From: CBDHHC01 sp965263345
GTDB taxonomy: Bacteria > Pseudomonadota > Alphaproteobacteria > Rhizobiales > CBDHHC01
Assembly (NCBI GenBank): GCA_965263345.1
Contig: CBDHHC010000024.1
Coordinates: 930,001 to 994,000 of the forward strand
Direction: 5' to 3'
DNA: 64,000 nt
Part shown: positions 1 through 8,360 of the stretch, in pieces
How the letters are laid out: the number at the start of each line of letters is the position of its first letter
How positions within the stretch are numbered: position 1 is the stretch's first letter
Notes under the pieces: generated by a model
The model's database searches: none
Told to the model about the DNA's origin: nothing
Seen by the model: only the letters and a program-made list of their open reading frames with translations
Made by a program: the position numbers and the translations under genes

Positions 1-78
1 AACATAACAACGTACAAAACTAATATTTAAATAAAATATTTCAAACAAGTGCAGCCATAAATTTATTCTTTTTATGTC

Positions 79-118
79 CTGACAACAGATAGAAATTTTT
101 TGCCATATCTGTTGTCAG
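79..118 (-). terminator. Perfect 13-bp stem-loop downstream of the CcmI-like gene
   Basis: Positions 79-91 and 106-118 are exact reverse complements around a 14-nt loop. The hairpin sits about 30 nt past the stop of the minus-strand TPR gene, so it is probably its transcript end or a 3' stabilising hairpin. There is no clear U-tract on either side, so intrinsic termination is not certain. Confidence 0.45.
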
Positions 119-149
119 CACCTAGAAAACATAAAATGTAATAAAAACT

Positions 150-1439
150 TTAGTTCTCTTTGACCCCTAAGCCGTTGGCCATAGTTACAATTTTCTTTTG
201 GGTTTCTGGCTCATCCTTAAAGATCTCAATTGCACTTTTAAGAGCTGTTTTTGCCTTATCCATCTCATTCAAAACAACACGCGAGCGAATAAGCATCATC
301 CACTTATTTGCATCCTTGGGAGATTCTTTCAGTTTTTCATCTAACCCATCAACCATACCTTTGATCATCTGTTGCCGATCACTATCAGATAGTTGACTAG
401 CTTGTTTCAACTCATCAGGCGACAAACCTTTAGCCACACCTAATGAAGAATTCTGAGCCACTTGCTGCTGCACTTTTTTCTTCTTAAGCTCTGGCTTAAC
501 TTTAACGGCCTTAACCTCAGAAACTTTTGAGTCTTGAACAGTATTCTTAACTTTCTGGATAGGAGAAGAAGTCTTTGCCACTGTAGATTTTTTAGGAAGC
601 TTACCTTCAATATTTTCACCAAGCTCCGCAGCAAGCACAGTTATTTTTTGTCTTAACTCTCTATAAAACTGTATATTTTCAGGAACATCTTTTATAAGCA
701 CAAGCCAATCATCAAGAGCTCCTTTTTTATTTCCCTTTTGTTTCTTTGAAAGAGCAATAAAATACCGAGCACGTTTATCATTGTTGCTTATTGATAAGGC
801 TTTTTCAAAAGCTTTAAGAGCTTTGGGTGTCACCTTATCATCCGCAGCTTTCACAAGTGCGCCACCATAAGCAGAATGCCAAGCTCCAACATCACTTTTT
901 AATGCAAGTCCTTTCTCGAATGAAGCGATAGAGTCTTTATATTGTCCTGCATGATAATAAGACCAACCGAGCAACATCCAGCCTTTTGAATTTTTAGGCT
1001 CCTTTTTAAGCTTATCAACAAGCTTCTCAATCATCGTATTGATATTTCCCGCAGGATTTTGTGAGGCAGCTTGTTTTTTAGGATGAGAAGATTTTCCATG
1101 AAATGATTTCACATAATCCAAAAGTTTTGCAACCTCAGGATCTTTAGGGCGCTGAACTTTAGTAACATGAGAACTACTCGAAGAATTAACAGCCAGATTA
1201 TTTACCAACTCATCATTATAAAGTGGAACCGCAGCCAAAATCACACCGCACATGGCAAACAAGGCAATGAATTTCCTATTCATTTTAATACCAGCAAGCT
1301 TCAAAGATGAAGAATTGACTTTGGAATTTTTTTCCTGTGATGTTTCTGCATCATCTGTGTAAAAATCAATTTGTCCGAACGCAAGGAACAATAATGCAAG
1401 AATTATAAGGGCTAAGCCTATTATACTAAACAGAACCAT
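150..1439 (-). CDS. CcmI/NrfG-like TPR protein (cytochrome c biogenesis type)
   Basis: A roughly 429-residue protein with two hydrophobic segments in the first 80 residues, a pattern shared with CcmI/CycH, followed by TPR units such as the one around KGWMLLGWSYYHAGQY, a charged Lys/Ala-rich linker and a second TPR-like region at the C-terminus. CcmI-type proteins hold apocytochrome c for haem ligation at the inner membrane. I chose the ATG at 1439 because GGAG lies 9 nt upstream; an in-frame TTG at 1478 would add 13 residues. It is divergent from a five-haem cytochrome gene, which suggests a dedicated maturation or assembly factor. That role is inferred from context; the TPR and membrane features are seen directly. 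Confidence 0.75.
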   Translation of the reverse strand: MVLFSIIGLALIILALLFLAFGQIDFYTDDAETSQEKNSKVNSSSLKLAGIKMNRKFIALFAMCGVILAAVPLYNDELVNNLAVNSSSSSHVTKVQRPKDPEVAKLLDYVKSFHGKSSHPKKQAASQNPAGNINTMIEKLVDKLKKEPKNSKGWMLLGWSYYHAGQYKDSIASFEKGLALKSDVGAWHSAYGGALVKAADDKVTPKALKAFEKALSISNNDKRARYFIALSKKQKGNKKGALDDWLVLIKDVPENIQFYRELRQKITVLAAELGENIEGKLPKKSTVAKTSSPIQKVKNTVQDSKVSEVKAVKVKPELKKKKVQQQVAQNSSLGVAKGLSPDELKQASQLSDSDRQQMIKGMVDGLDEKLKESPKDANKWMMLIRSRVVLNEMDKAKTALKSAIEIFKDEPETQKKIVTMANGLGVKEN

Positions 1440-1784
1440 AGGTTGTATCTCCGATATTAACAGCCTGACCACCAACAATTATATGTTATATGTCAGTAAC
1501 TTAGGTCTGATTTGAAAATAACTTTAAATGTTTGCAACTTATTAATTGAAGAGCATGCAGTTGAATGTGTTTTTTCTAAGAAATTAATATAAATCAATAA
1601 GTAATTCAGAAAAACTCTATTGTTATGTAAAAACCAAGACAATCTTTTAGGTTATGGAATATTTATTTCAATGCACAAAATAAATTGGTCATGAATTCGC
1701 CTTTTTAGCAGCAAAAATAAAATCAAATTTATTTGAATGATTCACTGATTTAGTTGAAAAAAAATCCATTAAGGAGCTTGTGCC
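1440..1784. promoter_or_regulatory. Divergent promoter region with an FNR-like box
   Basis: An AT-rich 345-bp region between the CcmI-like gene and the multihaem cytochrome gene, with no reading frame I can support. At 1584-1597 it contains TTAAT-ATAA-ATCAA, one mismatch from the FNR/Anr consensus TTGAT-N4-ATCAA. The site is about 190 nt upstream of the cytochrome start and about 150 nt from the CcmI-like start, so it could serve either promoter. Regulation by oxygen is inference from this match. Confidence 0.4.
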
Positions 1785-3776
1785 TTGAAATACTCTATCA
1801 GACATTTTTACTGCACATACCTGCTTGCAGCACTATGTGCCTCTACTGCGACTATTCAAATTAATACTGCAACTGCCGACTCATCAAAGCAGCCACAAAT
1901 TAGAATAGCCCAAAATTCAAGCTGGAATACATCTGTAAGCCATCAGGATCTTGATGTTAAAGACAACCAAAAAACCAACGTAACACCCGCCAGTCAAAAC
2001 TCTTATAAACCAGAAACAAAGAAATGGGAAAATAAGACAAATCAAAAATCCAAGGCAGGTGAACCAAAAAAGAATGCTGAAGGTAAACCACTTTCTGCAG
2101 AAGACGAGCATTTAAATCTCTTTGTAGAAAACCGATATCCGTCTGCGAATACATGCGGTGTCTGCCATCCGAAACATTATAAAGAATGGTCAGTATCACA
2201 ACATTCATACGCTCAGCTTAGCCCTGTTTACCTCTCATTGAGTAATAAAATTAACAAACTGAGTAATGGATCAAACGGTGACTTCTGCTTACGTTGCCAC
2301 AGTCCAATTGGTGCAAACCTTGGCGAAACACCATTCATGTCAAACCTGGACAGACACCCTGCATCAAGAGAGGGTATCACATGCGTTGTATGTCACAGAA
2401 TTAACAAAGCATATAATAAGGTGAGTGGACGTCTAGCACTTGTTGAAGGTGGCCTGACAGATCCGGTCTTCGGTCCAAACGGTAACAAACAGTTGGAAAA
2501 CGTTCTGAAGAAACCTCAAAAATTCCGCGTTGTAACAGATGACAAAGAACCAGGACGTAAAATTCACAACGAATCTAAATTGTTTAGCCCAATTAAAACA
2601 CCAACATTCTGTGGTAGTTGCCATGACGTGACGCTGTTTAATGGCTTCCGTTTGGAAGAAGCATTCAGTGAGTACCGTGTATCTCCAGCAGCAGCTAAAG
2701 GGATTACATGTCACGACTGTCACATGGGTAAAATTCAAGGTAAAGTTTCTGGTTATGACTACGGACCTGCAGCAATTGTTGGTGATGTTCCAACAGAGCC
2801 AAGAAAACTTACAAACCACTTGTTCTCTGGACCTGACTACCCAATCATCCACCCAGGTATCTTCCCACACAACCAGGAAGCAGCTGCATTCAAAACAATG
2901 CGCCAATGGCTACAGTTTGATCACAAAGCTGGATGGGGTACTGACGAATTCGAAGAGAACATTCCTGCAGGATACAAATTCCCGAAAGCATGGGAATCAG
3001 TAGACGACAGATATGACGCTCGTGAAATTCTTGTAAAACAGTTTGAACTTCTTGAATTTGCTCGTCAGAAACGTGTTGAAGTCTTGAAGAATGGCTTCCT
3101 GTTAGGCAACATCATTACTGAGCAGGCAAGTGCAAGCGGACTTGAGTTCAAAGTGAAAGTCAAAAACGGTACAGATGGCCATAACGTTCCAACTGGTTTT
3201 ACTGGTGAGCGTTTAGTATGGTTGGATGTTTCTGTTACTGACGCTGAGGGTACAACAATCTTCCGTTCAGGTGACCGCGATCCAAACGGTGACGTAAGAG
3301 ACAACCACTCTCAATATGTTCACGCTGGTAAAGTTCCGGTTGACCCATATCTCTTCAGCTTGCAGTCAATCTTTGTGACACAGAATGGACGAGGCGGTGA
3401 GATTGAGCACGTGATCCCAATCCCATTCCCATTGTTCGCTCTACCTCGAGTATTGCCATCAACAACATCTCTAGTATTCACAGGGGAGCCTGCGACTGAG
3501 CGAAATCACAAGAAAGGTATTGAGCCTAATGGATTTAGATGGGCAAACTACAAAGTCTCTAGTGATGCTATGACTGGTAAGGGCCCATATAAGGCAGTTA
3601 TCAAACTAAAATCTCAGGCTGTTCCAATTAACCTGATCTCAGCAATTCAAGATGTTGGGTTTGATTTCGGAATGACACCACGTGAAGTTGGTGATGCCAT
3701 TATTGCTGGAACGGAAGTTCTATGGACGAGAGAAGCTGTATTCAATGTAAACCGTAAGGTGAGTTCAGCTCAGTAA
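1785..3776 (+). CDS. Secreted pentahaem c-type cytochrome
   Basis: A 663-residue protein with a Sec signal peptide (cleavage near residue 31), a low-complexity linker to about residue 105, and five CXXCH haem sites at residues 124 (CGVCH), 168 (CLRCH), 200 (CVVCH), 276 (CGSCH) and 309 (CHDCH), resembling the cytochrome c554 group. The C-terminal half has no haem site and looks beta-rich (around GHNVPTGFTGERLVWLDV). Start is TTG, supported by AAGGAG 8 nt upstream and the absence of a better in-frame ATG. It is first in a same-strand set with an outer-membrane barrel and a flavin/[2Fe-2S] reductase. Periplasmic or surface electron transfer is the likely job; substrate and partner are unknown. 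Five haems and this order do not match MtrAB or PioAB. Confidence 0.85.
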   Translation: MKYSIRHFYCTYLLAALCASTATIQINTATADSSKQPQIRIAQNSSWNTSVSHQDLDVKDNQKTNVTPASQNSYKPETKKWENKTNQKSKAGEPKKNAEGKPLSAEDEHLNLFVENRYPSANTCGVCHPKHYKEWSVSQHSYAQLSPVYLSLSNKINKLSNGSNGDFCLRCHSPIGANLGETPFMSNLDRHPASREGITCVVCHRINKAYNKVSGRLALVEGGLTDPVFGPNGNKQLENVLKKPQKFRVVTDDKEPGRKIHNESKLFSPIKTPTFCGSCHDVTLFNGFRLEEAFSEYRVSPAAAKGITCHDCHMGKIQGKVSGYDYGPAAIVGDVPTEPRKLTNHLFSGPDYPIIHPGIFPHNQEAAAFKTMRQWLQFDHKAGWGTDEFEENIPAGYKFPKAWESVDDRYDAREILVKQFELLEFARQKRVEVLKNGFLLGNIITEQASASGLEFKVKVKNGTDGHNVPTGFTGERLVWLDVSVTDAEGTTIFRSGDRDPNGDVRDNHSQYVHAGKVPVDPYLFSLQSIFVTQNGRGGEIEHVIPIPFPLFALPRVLPSTTSLVFTGEPATERNHKKGIEPNGFRWANYKVSSDAMTGKGPYKAVIKLKSQAVPINLISAIQDVGFDFGMTPREVGDAIIAGTEVLWTREAVFNVNRKVSSAQ

Positions 3777-3796
3777 TTGAAAAGACCACACTATTG

Positions 3797-3840
3797 ATGA
3801 TGGAAACAAACAAAATTAGGGGAATGTGTGTTTCCATCAT
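3797..3840 (+). other. Intercistronic 12-bp stem-loop
   Basis: Positions 3797-3808 pair exactly with 3829-3840 around a 20-nt loop, between the cytochrome and barrel genes. There is no U-tract. It is more likely an mRNA processing or stability element that sets different levels of the two products than a full terminator. Confidence 0.5.
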
Positions 3841-3894
3841 TTCAAACACAAAGATAGATAAAATAGAGAACAGATAATCTAGGTGGATAGTAAA

Positions 3895-5577
3895 ATGAGG
3901 CTTACTCAGAAAAGTAGCTATTTAAAATCAATCAGCTTTGCATTAGCAATTGGTGTTTCAATTGCTGGGGGGGGATACAATGCTTTAGCTGCTGGTTCAG
4001 ATCATCAAAAATCATATCCTGCTATGAAAAAATATGGTGATAAGGCCAGCAAGAAAAAGAAAGGGTATCCCGACTACTCTAAGAAGAACCCATACAAAGA
4101 AGAAAAGAAGTGGTGGCAGAGAATCTTTCCTTTAGGAGATAGAGTAGAAGTTAACGCTCTGAAAGATACATATGTACCATTCACAACTGACGAAGGAGTA
4201 ATATCCAGCCGTCAGGACGTTTATCATAAAAAAGGAACCGATGCTTACAAAAACTCTGGCAATTCTAATTTTGTAACAGCCAAGAAAAACAAAGATTTGC
4301 TTCCAAAAAGACCAAAGCTTTTATTCGAAGCTGGTAACGGTTTCTTGGATACGGGTAACCTGGATGCAGGTTTTGAAATTCCGGTTTTGGGAGCCGTTTG
4401 GCAACCAAGATTATGGGCATATGCGATTAACCGGACTGCTCTGCAAAGCTTTGATAATGGTTTAGGTGCTGAAAGAGAATCAGAATTAGCAAACCGTTTG
4501 GATCTCTTCTTTAACCTTCAGTTGACAGGTACAGAGAAAATTATCTTAGGACTTCGTCCGACAGATAGAAACAACCCACGTTCATTCACGCGCTATACAT
4601 TTGAGGGCAGAGACGAAGGGTTCAATAACGAACTGAACATCAGTGATGTTGAGACACTCTTCTTCGAGGGTGACTTGGGAAGTTTATTCCCTAACCTGGA
4701 CAAATACGGCGTATTCCCACTTGATTTTGGTTTCACTGTCGGTCGTCAGCCACTTGTCTTCCAGGAAGGTATCCTGATTAACGATACAATCGATGCTGTT
4801 GGTTTCATTCGTAATAACATCCCGGTACCAGGAACCTCAAACTTCCGTGTCTCAGGTATGTGGGGTTGGAACCGCCTGGACAGAAACGATGTAGATGATG
4901 TTGATGAAAACTTCTTCGGCCTATTCATTGCAGCAGATGCAAAAGTCAGTACCTTTAACCTGGATGCGATTTATGTTGATGCTGAAAATGAAACAAGCGG
5001 TATATACTTCGGTGCATCAGCAATCCAGCGATTACAAAAATGGGGCGGCATCAGTTCGGCATTCCGTGTAAACGCCTCTTTTGCAACTGAAGAAGAAGTG
5101 ACAAATACAATCGGAACAGGTGTCTTGCTAACAGCTGAGCTGTCGAAAAACGTAAAAGGCTCAGATGATATCCTATACTTCAACTCTGCTCTGAATATCG
5201 GTAACTTTACACAGGCAGGTCGTGAAGCAGTTGTTGGTGGTCCACTGGCAAACACAGGTATCTTATTCGCATCACCAAACTTAAGTACTTATGGTGCAGA
5301 GATTAACCCATTCACAACGGATGATTTGATCGCTGGTGCCATTGGTTATCAGGCATTCTGGAATAATAAGCGTACAAACCTTATACTTGAAGCTGCCTTC
5401 CGCCAAGACTTAACAGGTGAAGGACTAAGCAGCTATGGTGTTGGTGCACAACTACAACATGCAGTTGGCCGCCGAACACAATTAACATTCGAGACGTTTT
5501 ATACACACAATGATAGTGATACGGCCGATGTTGATGACGGTTTTGGTTGGCGCGCAGAAGTTCAGATAGTATACTAA
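3895..5577 (+). CDS. Outer-membrane beta-barrel protein of the cytochrome cluster
   Basis: About 560 residues, with a signal peptide ending near NALAA, a basic Lys/Tyr-rich stretch (residues ~40-110) and a long barrel region of alternating hydrophobic and polar residues. It ends in the aromatic-terminated strand AEVQIVY, typical of outer-membrane proteins recognised by the BAM machinery. The ATG at 3895 is preferred over the in-frame GTG at 3883 because AGGTGG sits 8 nt upstream of it. I recognise no named porin family. Lying between a multihaem cytochrome and a reductase, it could be a conduit or anchor for the cytochrome, or a porin for its substrate. Both roles are inference. Confidence 0.75.
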   Translation: MRLTQKSSYLKSISFALAIGVSIAGGGYNALAAGSDHQKSYPAMKKYGDKASKKKKGYPDYSKKNPYKEEKKWWQRIFPLGDRVEVNALKDTYVPFTTDEGVISSRQDVYHKKGTDAYKNSGNSNFVTAKKNKDLLPKRPKLLFEAGNGFLDTGNLDAGFEIPVLGAVWQPRLWAYAINRTALQSFDNGLGAERESELANRLDLFFNLQLTGTEKIILGLRPTDRNNPRSFTRYTFEGRDEGFNNELNISDVETLFFEGDLGSLFPNLDKYGVFPLDFGFTVGRQPLVFQEGILINDTIDAVGFIRNNIPVPGTSNFRVSGMWGWNRLDRNDVDDVDENFFGLFIAADAKVSTFNLDAIYVDAENETSGIYFGASAIQRLQKWGGISSAFRVNASFATEEEVTNTIGTGVLLTAELSKNVKGSDDILYFNSALNIGNFTQAGREAVVGGPLANTGILFASPNLSTYGAEINPFTTDDLIAGAIGYQAFWNNKRTNLILEAAFRQDLTGEGLSSYGVGAQLQHAVGRRTQLTFETFYTHNDSDTADVDDGFGWRAEVQIVY

Positions 5578-5603
5578 TCAAATTAGTAGTAAAATGATTT
5601 GAG

Positions 5604-5634
5604 TAACAAAGAAGGAAAACACCCTTCTTTGTTA
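5604..5634 (+). terminator. 12-bp hairpin after the barrel gene
   Basis: Positions 5604-5615 pair perfectly with 5623-5634 around a 7-nt loop, followed by a pyrimidine-rich run. It ends only 32 nt before the reductase start, so it is probably a partial terminator or attenuator that lowers expression of the third gene. Confidence 0.55.
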
Positions 5635-5666
5635 TTCTGTTTCTCACATCAAAATTGGTTTACTGA

Positions 5667-6938
5667 ATGTTTGTTTTTATTGTTCAAGGGCTTGGCCTGC
5701 TTCTCATCACAGCGGTAATTGTACGAGGAGGGCTTACAGTCTATTCAATCGTGAATTTCCGTATCAAAGAATCTAAAGCCCAGAAGAAACATCTGGAAAT
5801 ATTTAAATCTTTGGTAACCAAAGCACCAAAACAGATTACCCATGCATCACAAAAGCAAAATACCGCATGGAAAGGTAAAAGAAAATTCCGTGTCATTAAG
5901 CGTGTCTATGAAACGCCCAATAAAGACATTTGCTCATTCTATTTAGTACCATATGATAATAACCCAATTCCACCATATCTACCTGGGCAATTCTTAACAT
6001 TTGAATTGCCAAACCAGTCAGGAAGACCAAAACGCAGATGCTATTCTCTTTCAGACAGTCCAACTGAAAAAAGATACTACCGCATTTCAGTAAAACGTAT
6101 GGCACCACCTGCGAACACCCCGGAAGTTCCCCCTGGTCTGTTCTCATCGACATTCCATGATAACTTGTTTGAAGGGGATATAATCGAAGTCTTCGCTCCA
6201 TCAGGTGAATTTTACCTAAAACAAAACTCCCAGCGCCCGGTTGTTTTAATCGCAGGAGGAGTTGGAATAACACCACTCTTAAGCATGCTGAATTGGTTGG
6301 TACACACCCGTAGCCAACGTGAAATCTGGTTATTTAATGCTGTCAGAAACCGTCAACACCACGCAATGTATGATCATTTGCAATGGATTAAGAAAAACTG
6401 TCCAAACGTACGCATAGTTAGTTTCTATAGTGAACCAACACCAAGTTGCCAAAAACAAGTTGATTTCGATATCGAAGGCTATGTGACTGTCGATGTCTTA
6501 AAACACTTCCTGAAAGCACGTAATTATCAATTCTACATGTGTGGCCCTGGCCCAATGATGCAACAATTATCAGGCGATCTGAAAAACTGGGGCGTCCCTG
6601 CAGCTGATATCATGACAGAAAGATTTGGCCCAGCAGCTCCAAAAAAGAAATCTGCGAACGGCAAAGCCAATGGCAAAGAAGCCGTCTTCACCATTGATTT
6701 CGCACGATCTAAGAAAAGAATTCAATGGACAGAAAAATCTGGCAGCATTCTAGACGTCGCTGAAGAAAATGATATCAAAGCCCAGTTCAACTGCCGAGGC
6801 GGCAGCTGCGGAACCTGCAAAACCCGTATCCTCAACGGGGAAGTCGAATATGATGAAGAGCCAGACCTAGACCCAGGACGAGGCTCTTGCCTGATCTGTG
6901 TCGCAAATCCGAAAAGTAATGTGGTTCTAGATTTGTAA
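5667..6938 (+). CDS. Membrane-anchored FAD/NAD(P) oxidoreductase with C-terminal [2Fe-2S] ferredoxin domain
   Basis: A 423-residue three-domain electron transferase. One N-terminal transmembrane helix (residues ~3-25) is followed by an FAD-binding domain with RRCYSLSD, an NAD-binding domain with AGGVGITPL and MCGPGPMM, and a plant-type ferredoxin domain with Cys376, Cys381, Cys384 and a fourth ligand at Cys408 or Cys411. The layout resembles Hcr, NqrF and monooxygenase reductases: NAD(P)H to FAD to [2Fe-2S] to acceptor, or the reverse. No monooxygenase or Nqr subunits lie nearby; the neighbours are a pentahaem cytochrome and a barrel, so it probably links cytoplasmic NAD(P)H to that pathway. 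No strong Shine-Dalgarno is visible. Family assignment is firm; the partner is inference. Confidence 0.85.
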   Translation: MFVFIVQGLGLLLITAVIVRGGLTVYSIVNFRIKESKAQKKHLEIFKSLVTKAPKQITHASQKQNTAWKGKRKFRVIKRVYETPNKDICSFYLVPYDNNPIPPYLPGQFLTFELPNQSGRPKRRCYSLSDSPTEKRYYRISVKRMAPPANTPEVPPGLFSSTFHDNLFEGDIIEVFAPSGEFYLKQNSQRPVVLIAGGVGITPLLSMLNWLVHTRSQREIWLFNAVRNRQHHAMYDHLQWIKKNCPNVRIVSFYSEPTPSCQKQVDFDIEGYVTVDVLKHFLKARNYQFYMCGPGPMMQQLSGDLKNWGVPAADIMTERFGPAAPKKKSANGKANGKEAVFTIDFARSKKRIQWTEKSGSILDVAEENDIKAQFNCRGGSCGTCKTRILNGEVEYDEEPDLDPGRGSCLICVANPKSNVVLDL

Positions 6939-7250
6939 CAGAACAAGCTGACAATAAACGATCATACCAAACTGAAAAATCTGAGTTTGAAATCAAGCGC
7001 ACTTTTCTTCCCTCTAATGAAATGGGAGTCCCTTTGCCCAAGCAAAAGGGATGGGGGTTAAATGCAGCTAACTCAGCATTTAACGATAACTTGCTCCCTC
7101 TTCCCACCCACTCTGGAGGGCGAAAGCTGTTGGGAGTCCATAAGCAGCAATGATCTGGTAACAAGCTGTAGATGAACCTAAAGCAAAGGTATGTAACTTT
7201 TAAGTTTCAGCTTTCAAAGGCATAACGATTGACAGGGTGTTAAACCCCAG
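6939..7250. other. Intergenic region carrying repeat debris
   Basis: No supportable gene in 312 bp. It contains a REP-like unit at 7003-7059 (listed separately) and, at 7058-7082, a small hairpin with AAATGC/GCATTT arms. The flanking genes converge here. Confidence 0.5.
7003..7059. repeat. REP-like palindromic unit, copy 1
   Basis: The edges TTTCTTCCCTC and GGGATGGGGGTTAAA flank a variable stem core (TCCCTTTGC with GCAAAAGGGA). The same edges in the same order occur at 15892-15963 with a different core stem. This is the pattern of dispersed extragenic palindromes. Only two copies lie in the window. Confidence 0.5.
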
Positions 7251-8360
7251 TCACTTCTCAACCTGATGCGTAAAGCCCTCTAACGGCCCCAGCCGGTTCT
7301 TATCTCGTGTAATCGTCAGCGGGCTCATCATATAACGACACAACAAATGTGTAAGACCAACCAGTGAGTCAATATGTGTGCGCTCATACCCGTGCGAGGC
7401 ATCAAGCCCAAAACACACCAATGCAGTCCGGATATCATTCCCAGCTGACACTGCAGACGCCGCATCTGACTTATAGTGCCGGAACACATCCCGCACATAA
7501 GGAATATTATGCTCTTCACAAAGCCGGATAAGTTTCTGTGTCAAATGATATTCATAAACAGCTCCCTGATCACGAATAGCAATAATCACAGTATCTTCTT
7601 TGGAATTCTGACCAGGCGCAACCGTCGAATTATCAATCGCCACCATCGCAGCCACATCACCATGCAAAATAGACGACGCGCCAGTGCCCTCTTCCTCTGA
7701 AATCGTAAACAAAGGATGGCAATCTACAGGCAACTTAATACCAAGATCTCGAATGGCTTTGATCGCAGCTAATTGGCACGCCACACCAGCTTTATTATCA
7801 AGATGGCGCGCTTTTACAAATCCACTTTTTGTAAATTCCAAATCTGAATCAATGGCAACAAAATCACCAACATTAAAGCCAAGCTCTTCCAGATCTTGCT
7901 TAGAGTGAACCTTCTCATCGATCCGAATTTCAAGATTATCCCAACACACAGGCTGGGTATCAATTTCCTCATTATACACATGGCCTGAAGCTTTTAAGGG
8001 TAAGATCGTACCACGAAAAGAATGATTATCCGTAAAAATAGTCACACGGGCCCCTTCTGCAAAACGCGCAGACCAATGCCCAATCATAATAACGCCCAAG
8101 CGCCCATTATCTTTTAATTCACGCACCATGGCACCAAGCGTATCAACATGGCTGACAATCGCCCGGTCTGGAGAATTTTGCTCGCCTTCTAAAGTTGCCC
8201 GTATAGCACCGCGCCGCGTAAGCTCAAAAGGAACGTCTAATTTCTGGAGTTCGGCACCAACCGCATGCACAATCTGGTCAGTAAACCCGGTAGGGCTTGG
8301 AATTTCGAGCAAAGAAAACAATGTTTCTTTAATATAGTCAGTATCAATTTTTATCTTCAT
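7251..8360 (-). CDS. M42-family metallopeptidase of the NAGGN osmoprotectant locus
   Basis: A 369-residue M42/M28-type aminopeptidase homologue. Putative metal ligands appear in order at SHVDTLGA, RHLDNKAG, SEEEGTGAS, AIDNSTVAPG and SHGYERTH. The subgroup that travels with N-acetylglutaminylglutamine amide genes is usually annotated as the osmoprotectant NAGGN system peptidase; its substrate is unsettled, with turnover of the dipeptide osmolyte plausible. Its ATG overlaps the TGA of the synthetase gene (ATGA), so the two are translationally coupled. Family confidence is high; physiological role is inferred from linkage. Confidence 0.88.
   Translation of the reverse strand: MKIKIDTDYIKETLFSLLEIPSPTGFTDQIVHAVGAELQKLDVPFELTRRGAIRATLEGEQNSPDRAIVSHVDTLGAMVRELKDNGRLGVIMIGHWSARFAEGARVTIFTDNHSFRGTILPLKASGHVYNEEIDTQPVCWDNLEIRIDEKVHSKQDLEELGFNVGDFVAIDSDLEFTKSGFVKARHLDNKAGVACQLAAIKAIRDLGIKLPVDCHPLFTISEEEGTGASSILHGDVAAMVAIDNSTVAPGQNSKEDTVIIAIRDQGAVYEYHLTQKLIRLCEEHNIPYVRDVFRHYKSDAASAVSAGNDIRTALVCFGLDASHGYERTHIDSLVGLTHLLCRYMMSPLTITRDKNRLGPLEGFTHQVEK

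Noticed and set aside
1785..5577. MtrAB or PioAB conduit
   Set aside because: Those have decahaem cytochromes and their own porin families. This cytochrome has five haem sites and a large haemless domain, so only a functional analogy is possible.
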